Origin: Forficula auricularia
Lineage: Eukaryota; Arthropoda; Insecta; Dermaptera; Forficulidae
Direction of reading: 5' to 3'
NCBI GenBank assembly: GCA_024734495.1
Contig: JALMQS010000225.1
Span: 19,234,573 to 19,298,572 of the forward strand
Length of the DNA: 64,000 nt
Positions 57,882 to 64,000 of this stretch are shown piece after piece (position 1 is the first letter of the stretch; the number at the start of each line of letters is the position of its first letter). The notes beneath the pieces are model-generated. The model worked only from the letters and a program-made list of their open reading frames with translations. It had not been told where the DNA came from and did not search any database. Both the position numbers and the translations under genes were made by a program.

Positions 57882-58186
57882 AAATTGAAGGAGACAATAA
57901 AAGAGTGCGACTTCTGCTGGAATTATAAATTTTTCACTATTCATACATTTATTCCTGTGAATCAATTGTAATAGACTGATGAAGAAGGCAAAGCTCTCGA
58001 AACTATAGTCTCGTTATAAATAAATTAACAATTTTATTTATAACGAGCCAGCAGAAGACACCCTCTTTTATTGTCTTCTTCAATATATAAAAATTCTTCT
58101 ACAATCGGCAAAAAAAAACTTTCAATTTAAATTAAAAATTTATAATTCCAGCAGAAGACACACTCTTTTATTGTCTCCTTCAATTT
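57882..58186. mobile_element. TIR element with hammerhead-like motif, family B copy 4
   Basis: The left TIR (57882-57934: TTGAAGGAGACAATAAAAGAG ... CTTCTGCTGGAATTATAAA) is mirrored at 58134-58186. The plan (GAGACA..AGAG..TCTGCT) resembles the ends at 7.3 and 8.1 kb. A second plus-strand copy of the right end (CCAGCAGAAGACACCCTC) starts near 58048, so this end is duplicated in tandem. No coding capacity. Confidence 0.65.
57966..58019 (+). ncRNA. Hammerhead-ribozyme-like motif, family B copy 4
   Basis: Distal stem I TTGTAA (57966-57971) pairs with TTATAA (58014-58019) through one G-U, and proximal GA with TC. CTGATGA at 57976-57982, unpaired A, stem II GAAGGC / GCTCTC around AAA with one mismatch and one G-U, GAAAC-TATA-GTC at 57999-58010. 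Stem I is re-paired with a sequence different from the other copies, which supports structure conservation. Confidence 0.55.
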
Positions 58187-58229
58187 ATAAAAATTCTGAT
58201 ACTCTCGGCAAAAAACTTTCAAATCAAAT

Positions 58230-58925
58230 ATAAAATGATAGGACAAAGTGAAAACGTTTTTAAGAGTTGGTACGCTTTCCACAAGTATTAAGATTTGAAA
58301 ATGTGTTTATCAGAGAAAATTCTGAGATATCAAGTTGAAACTTTGCTTAGAAGGGTTCATTGATTCGTACTTGAATACTTAAGTTCATTAAAAAAAATTC
58401 AATAGCTCTCCATATGACGATTTTTCTGATAGTCTGCATTTTTTAACCAAAATTTCAGAAAATCCAAAATCTAATTGAATAATTTATTATTTGAAAGAGC
58501 ATGGGCCAATTTTTTAAGAAAATCTTATTTTGATTATTTCTTGTTCTAGGTGATAGGGGCATTTAGTGTTGAATTTTCAGATTTCTAAATCAACTCTAGG
58601 AGCCTGATAAGTGTTTAAATAAATATATTGTTTTCTGTTGAAAAGGCTCAAAAAGACATATTTTATTGCCTAATATAAAAAGGAACATGTGTCCATTTAA
58701 CGATGAACGATGTAATTAAATCTTAGCTTAAAGAAAAAAACACTTTGGCTTCAGAACGAATTTTCCACAACTTAGCTTACGAGGATATCGGAATCAAGAC
58801 AGACAGACAGAAAAAATATAGACAGGTTGAACACTGCCACAGTTTGCACTTGAAAAACATCCATATTTGACACAGGATCGTCAGAAGCCGCCTGCGTTGT
58901 CTGAGCGTGGTTACATTGCCTACTA
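58230..58925. other. AT-rich gap with a GACAGACAGACAGA track
   Basis: The track at 58798-58813 and upstream phrases such as TTGAAACTTTG belong to the dispersed repeat of 5.2 and 8.2 kb. A TACAGGGTGTTTC transposon-like end starts at 58925. Confidence 0.4.
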
Positions 58926-59109
58926 TACAGGGTGTTTCTAAATTGATTCGAAATATTTTAAAGGGTGATTTTCCAGCAAAAATTAAAGGGGGGAGGGTCT
59001 TTCATATAAATTTTTGTTCAAAACACCTTCCCTCCAAGATACAGCCCTCAGTCTAAAGTTAGCGGGGATTGTTTTTATTGTGTTATATCACTTGTTTCCA
59101 TAATAAATA

Positions 59110-59289
59110 TTAATTAAAACAGGAATAGCAGGGAATTGGACAATAAATAAAAACAGAGTTTTTATTAAATGGGCCAGACGTTTCGTCGATTTATTTCGAC
59201 TCCCAATAAATCGACGAAACGTCTGGCCCATTTAATAAAAACTCTGTTTTTTATTTATTGTCCAATTCCTCTATTCCTGTTTTAATTAA
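59110..59289. repeat. Palindrome of two fused family A ribozyme 3' halves
   Basis: TTAATTAAAACAGGAATAG ... AAAACAGAGTTTTTATTAAA, TGGGCCAGACGTTTCGTCGAT meets its own complement through an 8-bp centre (CGACTCCC). Both arms stop within stem II, so neither keeps the CUGANGA core. The arms are almost identical, indicating a recent or continually corrected inverted junction. Confidence 0.75.
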
Positions 59290-59293
59290 TTGT

Positions 59294-59790
59294 TTTTATT
59301 TAATATATCCACTATGGAAGAATTTAGAAGAATGAAATTTAGCAGATAACTGATGCCAATAAAATAGCAGTTTTTGACCATATTTTTGTAACCCTAAAAT
59401 GTAATCACAAGGAGGTGAAAAAATCAACCCCTATAATAGTTTGGATCAAAACTTTTTAATACTTCTAGATTTTCCTATTTAAAAACTTGCTTTAAAAAGG
59501 CAGAATCACTCTGCAACTTTTTTTATATCTTTACTTTTTCTCATAAAATTGTTTGTTTGATCACTATACTCTACCAATACTCAAACACTTTTCACATAAA
59601 TTCATAGATTGGTTATTATTTGTTAAAAAAATCAAGTAGGCTGGTGTTAAATGAAGTCACACTGACATCCCATTGTGATCACACTGTAAAGTAACAAAAA
59701 TCGTCAAAAATTATTAGCATCATATTTTATTAGCATCAGTTATCTGCCAAATTTCATTCCATAATGGATTATATTAAATATTATTTTTAG
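59294..59790. repeat. Older foldback pair flanking an AT-rich loop
   Basis: The left arm (TTTAATATATCCACTATGG, ATGAAATTTAGCAGATAACTGATGCCAATAA) is mirrored at 59700-59790 (TTATTAGCATCAGTTATCTGCC, ATTTCATTCCATAATGG). The palindrome at 59110-59289 interrupts or borders its left arm. Confidence 0.5.
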
Positions 59791-61140
59791 CTCATTTCGG
59801 AAGATGGCTTTAAAATCAATAAGCAAAACAATAAAAAAAATTGTCTACTCGCCATTTGAATGTTATTCTTTTCTATAACGAATTTGGTCGATGGTGAAAC
59901 TTTTAGTGCTAAAATCTATTAACCGAATCCGGATGGGGGGGGGTGTAATAAAATTTAAATTAACTGGTATTTTGTATATCTTGTTATCCAAAAAATCGTA
60001 ACTTGTTCCTATTTAAATACGTTCTCTTATAATTTTACAAAAGTGGATTTTGTCGGATCTTGATGAATTGCTTAACATTATACTTAAATAGTTTATGTTA
60101 TTGCTAGAATATAAATTTTTTTTTATAAATATTACCACTTCCATTTAAGGTGTCAAGCAGCCGAGAGAGAAAATCTAATGAGCTAGTTTTCGTAATAATA
60201 AGAACATAATATACGTGGGCGTAATGAAAAACATATCAAGGAGGAAGGTAAATTCTCGGCACATAATATCCTTGGATATCCTCTAATTAATTGCTCTTAT
60301 TATTTGTACTATAGTCATTAAGTTCTGTCTTTTATAAATTATTTATTTTATAGGGAATGGTCAAAGGTCATAGAACTAGAATGAGAAGGGTTGATTTCTC
60401 ATTAAATAAAAAATTAACGATAATGAATTCAATTAACCTTTCTATTTGAAACCTGATTTCACAATCTCGTTGATGAAGGAAGGATTAAAAAATGTCGCGA
60501 TTAAAGATTTAATCGATTTTATCGAAAGCAAAATACATATTTTATTTCCTATTTCTGGATAACGTTCTCAATTAAAGTAAAGTTCAATTAATAGGCATTT
60601 CTGAACATGCATGTAAATTATATATTACGCATAGCACTCTTGTATGTCTAGTAAATTGTTATTCAAATTTTGAGTTAACTCCTACTTTTCCTTTATTAAC
60701 TGTTATTTAGCCTTAGTAAAAGCACTTGGTAAATTTTTCAAGACTTGAGGAAATAAAAATCGACCTTGTTACCTGAATTTAAAATTAAAAATAATATAAT
60801 TTTGTGGATTTTTTAGGATCCAGAGATGAATAATAAAATTCAAAACACTATCTATATAGTATTATAATTAGTTTAATAATCATGAAAAGACAGTCCATGG
60901 TTCTGTTTCGTTGAGAGATTTTTTTATAACAGCATCCTCAGTGCCCATCTAGTTCAATGATCATAACCTACGAACCAATGGAATCTGTTAGGCCATATTT
61001 TCAATTTTTAGATGTAATCAGTTTTGTTCAATTTTCACCCAAAAAAGATATTTCATACATCACAAACTTTGAATAAAGATAAGAGATAAAAGTATCCTCT
61101 TTAAATTTAAATTAATTTTAAAGATGGCAATTTTACCAAA
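59791..61140. other. AT-rich gap
   Basis: A G-tract lies near 59935-59944. No gene or structured RNA was recognised. Confidence 0.35.
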
Positions 61141-61149
61141 AGACTAAAA

Positions 61150-61702
61150 ATGCAAAAACAAACCTCCTGAAATTAGGGGAGGGGGGTCAAAAAATGAAAA
61201 TGTAGGCCTTTGGACCAAACTCAACCAAATATTGTATACTTGTATGGACCCCCAGAAGTGTATAAGTGCAAAAATTAACCACCCAATTTTATTTTTTTTT
61301 AGCTTGAAAATCTTATCATTTTAATTTTTAAACTCCCCCTTCCTCCTTAATTTGGGGTCCGATTTCAACTAAAATCTAATCAGCTCTTAATCTCAATGCA
61401 CTAAAACTACATGTGAAATTTCGTTTGATATTCACACTAGCTTTTGAGCTATTACGCAAAATTTGGTAACGACGTCGTACTAATAGACATTTTGACAAAA
61501 TAATTATTATCTCGAAAAATATAATTTTTTCAATAATCACCTTATTAGGGCTTTTTTGTAGACCTAAATACCATTATTTTGTCCAATTTTTTTGATCAAG
61601 ATAGTTTCAGCCGTTTTTGAGATATTTTGAAAAACGAATAAAAAAGCACTTTTTCCATGCACGATTACAATACTTGACCATACCCTTTATGGTAAAGTAA
61701 AA
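61150..61702 (-). repeat. Dispersed repeats F and G, joined
   Basis: The plus strand reads AAACCTCCTGAAATTAGGGG, CCAAACTCAACCAAATATTG, CCCCCAGAAGTGTATAAGTG (repeat F), then CTAATCAGCTCTTAATCTCA, AGTTTCAGCCGTTTTTGAGA and ACCATACCCTTTATGGTAAA (repeat G end). The F-G pairing matches 38.8 and 50.2 kb in opposite orientation. Confidence 0.6.
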
Positions 61703-61704
61703 AT

Positions 61705-63215
61705 TATCGAGCAAGCGTTCGGTCCACCAGGTAACTATATATTAATTGAATAAAAATAATGCAAATAAAATTTTAAAAGAAATTACTCAGTACTCCTGAT
61801 TTTATATTAGATTTCGTGAATATTTATATTTAGTGTAATCTAAAAGTTCGAGGGAGTTGGGCACGTGCCTTGTCCTGAATGTCGGATAATGATACCAGTC
61901 AGTCTCTTTCTCACAAAGACACTAACGGGGATATCACTTATATGCCACGATAAAAATTTTAATTACCCATTACAAAAGTAAAGCATGTTATGTCAGTGTG
62001 TGTGAAATATAACCACTTACCACTCACACGCATAGCAACCAACCTAGCTTTTATTTCTTCTATATTTATGACAAACTACAGCAGCTGGACAATGGTAATC
62101 AGCTTGAAAAAGAGAAAAATACAGTTCGACTTTTAATTATAGGTAATAATAAAAGCTTTTTGACCTTGTAGATCATTTTTTACCCTCCACCTTTCTTTCT
62201 CACTTTATTTTCCACTCCCTTCTAAATGGCATTTATAATTTCATTCACTCTTTTAAAATTATTTATTCACCTAAAATTGTAAAAAATATTTACTTTAACT
62301 ATGTTTTTTTATTATGATTATCACTCATTAATAATATACAATATACCTATAATTAATTGAAAAGGTAAAATTTGAAACGATTATGAAAATGTACTGTATG
62401 AAGTTAACGAAAGAAATAGAGATATAAATTGCTAATGGGAAATTTAAATAAGTCATTCTCTTTATTACATCAATTAATAATGATTCATTTCCCATACGAG
62501 TATCATAAAATCTATGAAAAAATATCCAAAACATTATTATTTAAATTAATTTGTATTATGTATATTCAAATATAGGCGTAACCAGAGGGAGTTTTGGGGG
62601 TCAACCCTCCCTCCTCATTAGTTGAATATATTAAAAAAATTTTAAGATAAAATAATATTAAATTTATTTCTTTATATAAATATTTAAAAATTTATGTATT
62701 TAAAACAACCACAAATATGTATTTTCCTACCAAAGATATGGCAGTAAGTCCCTCCCTCTTTCAATTGGGGGAGAGTACATTTCCATAGCTCTAGAAAGCT
62801 GATCCCCCAAAATACCGAATATGTATTTTTGAATTCTTTTTTATTTGCTTAGTTTTGATTATTATTTTTCATTAATTTTAAAAGAGGCTATTTAAATCTA
62901 GATATTTTTAGGGTTGATTAAAATATTCTAGTTTCTTCACATCGTTCGGTTTCTAAGCCTCGAGTTGTGAATAAAATATAAAATTCTGAATTAAGTTAAT
63001 TCAAACTATACCAATTATTATGAATGAGATTTAAAATAATTACTTTGATTGAGAGATGAAATACATCACAAAAATCATCAGTATGTAAGTTACACTGTGC
63101 ATTATGATTCAGTCGTGTGAATTTTTTCCACTCCAAGCAAGTCAAATTTCAAACATTTGAAAAATAAATTAAAAAATAAATAAATAAATAAATACCCTTA
63201 TCAAACGAATAAGTT
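61705..63215. other. AT-rich gap
   Basis: The frame at 62328-62534 (minus) has no domain. GGGGGTCAACCCTCCCTCC near 62607 and CCTCCCTCTTTCAATTGGGGG near 62752 may be the ends of a degraded element. Confidence 0.35.
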
Positions 63216-63218
63216 ATG

Positions 63219-63335
63219 ATTTTTTTTTTTATGATATTGATGTGAGAAGGAGATACACCAGAAGGTCCATCCCCTAAAGGCCTGTGTGGGCTGGCCCCTC
63301 CATCGTGAAAAGAACAGAGTAGAAGGAAAAGAAGC
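63219..63335 (-). pseudogene. 3' UTR fragment of the jockey-type retrotransposon
   Basis: On the minus strand TTTTCACGATGGAGGGGCC, CAGGCCTTTAGGGGATGG, ACCTTCTGGTGTATCTCC and an A-rich tail align with 56370-56470. Only UTR and a few terminal codons are present. Confidence 0.65.
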
Positions 63336-63379
63336 CGGGATCACGAGCCAATCTCAGAAACTTAGATACAATCCAATAT

Positions 63380-63660
63380 CCAATTTACTAAGGTTTTAGG
63401 GGCTTCGAGCAGTGGTAAATTCTCCGCGCGATAAATTAGGTTAAATTTATCTTCCACTTAATTGTGAATTATAGTATGATTAATGTGCCACCCTTTATAA
63501 TTTTTTTGACGTGACAACGTCTTATAATTCGATGGAGCCGGCTGGCTGCACGCACAAAAAAACATGACTCATGCGGCGTTACCTCGCTCTGAGGCGTTCC
63601 ATTTAAGGCTTGAAGTGCAAGCGAGAGCGCGGAACGAGCGACAAAGATTGAGGCGGGCTT
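63380..63660. promoter_or_regulatory. CpG-rich island with AP-1-like site
   Basis: Raised G+C with GAGCCGGCTGGCTGCACGC, GCGGCGTTACCTCGC and GCGAGAGCGCGGAACGAGCG. ATGACTCAT (63564-63572) is a palindromic AP-1/bZIP site. No frame or splice pair was recognised. It may be a regulatory element of a gene outside the window, or an uncharacterised repeat. Confidence 0.25.
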
Positions 63661-64000
63661 TTAAAAAGCTACAGTTACAAAAATTTTGAATGATGTTTCC
63701 AAATTTTAAATTTCTAAATTTAAGATTAATTTAACAATAATTTAATCACAATTTATTCTTATAATAAATTATTCAAAATTATTACTTTTTTACAACAAAT
63801 TACAATTAAATTTGCAAAAATAATTAAGTTAACTAATTGAACAACAACTTTTTATTCAGTTTACTTGCTGAAAGAAATAATGTCAATACAAAATTTATTA
63901 TTATAAAATAATAAAATCAAAAAATTAAATTTTAACAGTCGAGTAGAAATTTAAACAATAAATTTTATTCAAGTATTTTGTAAATTTAAAATGATTTTCT
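63661..64000. other. AT-rich end of window
   Basis: Nothing recognised. Confidence 0.4.

Overview
This is an A+T-rich (about 70% by eye) piece of eukaryotic nuclear DNA, probably from an arthropod and most likely an insect. I find no complete protein-coding gene. The arthropod assignment rests on fragments of a jockey-type non-LTR reverse transcriptase, tRNA-derived SINEs with target-site duplications, hAT and Tc1/mariner-type elements, many foldback MITEs, and a few spliceosomal-looking sites. I do not name a species. Nearly all long open frames are chance frames in AT-rich DNA or fall inside repeats, so the annotation is mainly a map of mobile and structured DNA.

Layout. 1-7.2 kb: mostly featureless, with a tRNA-like SINE fragment near 5.5 kb. 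7.26-8.16 kb: an inverted-repeat element carrying a hammerhead-ribozyme-like motif and a nested 490-bp palindrome. 8.56-8.89 and 10.29-10.40 kb: small GC/CpG-rich islands. 11.48-12.61 kb: a hAT-like element with an 8-bp target duplication. 13.0-13.6 kb: a degenerate ribozyme motif, half of a palindromic MITE and a reverse transcriptase 3' end. 14.5-20.1 kb: ribozyme-like elements and foldbacks (17.2, 18.15-18.77, 19.9-20.1 kb). 21.8-23.8 kb: foldbacks flanking a GC-rich candidate first exon that ends in a strong splice donor. 27.5-31.2 kb: a retrotransposon end, a palindrome split by a SINE, a pogo-like end, and a 748-bp hAT element containing another ribozyme motif. 34.77-35.80 kb: a four-unit tandem array with a conserved hairpin, followed by a clean SINE insertion. 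36.5-39.9 kb: a 615-bp palindrome, a 300-bp palindrome, a dispersed repeat and the best-preserved ribozyme element. 41-47 kb: SINE copies, a GC island, a TIR element and one candidate host exon. 48.5-59.8 kb: foldbacks, inverted ribozyme pairs, a second clean SINE, a hAT transposase remnant and the longest reverse transcriptase fragment. 59.8-64 kb: dispersed repeats and a GC-rich end.

The most interesting theme is a set of short elements carrying type-I hammerhead-like motifs: CUGANGA, one unpaired base, a stem II hairpin, GAAA, a minimal stem III, then a UH cleavage position and a complementary stem I. At least three sequence families are present. One family has compensatory changes that keep stem II paired. 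Several copies sit in inverted pairs or inside terminal inverted repeats instead of the direct repeats typical of retrozymes and Penelope-like elements. Self-cleavage is inferred from sequence and has not been shown.
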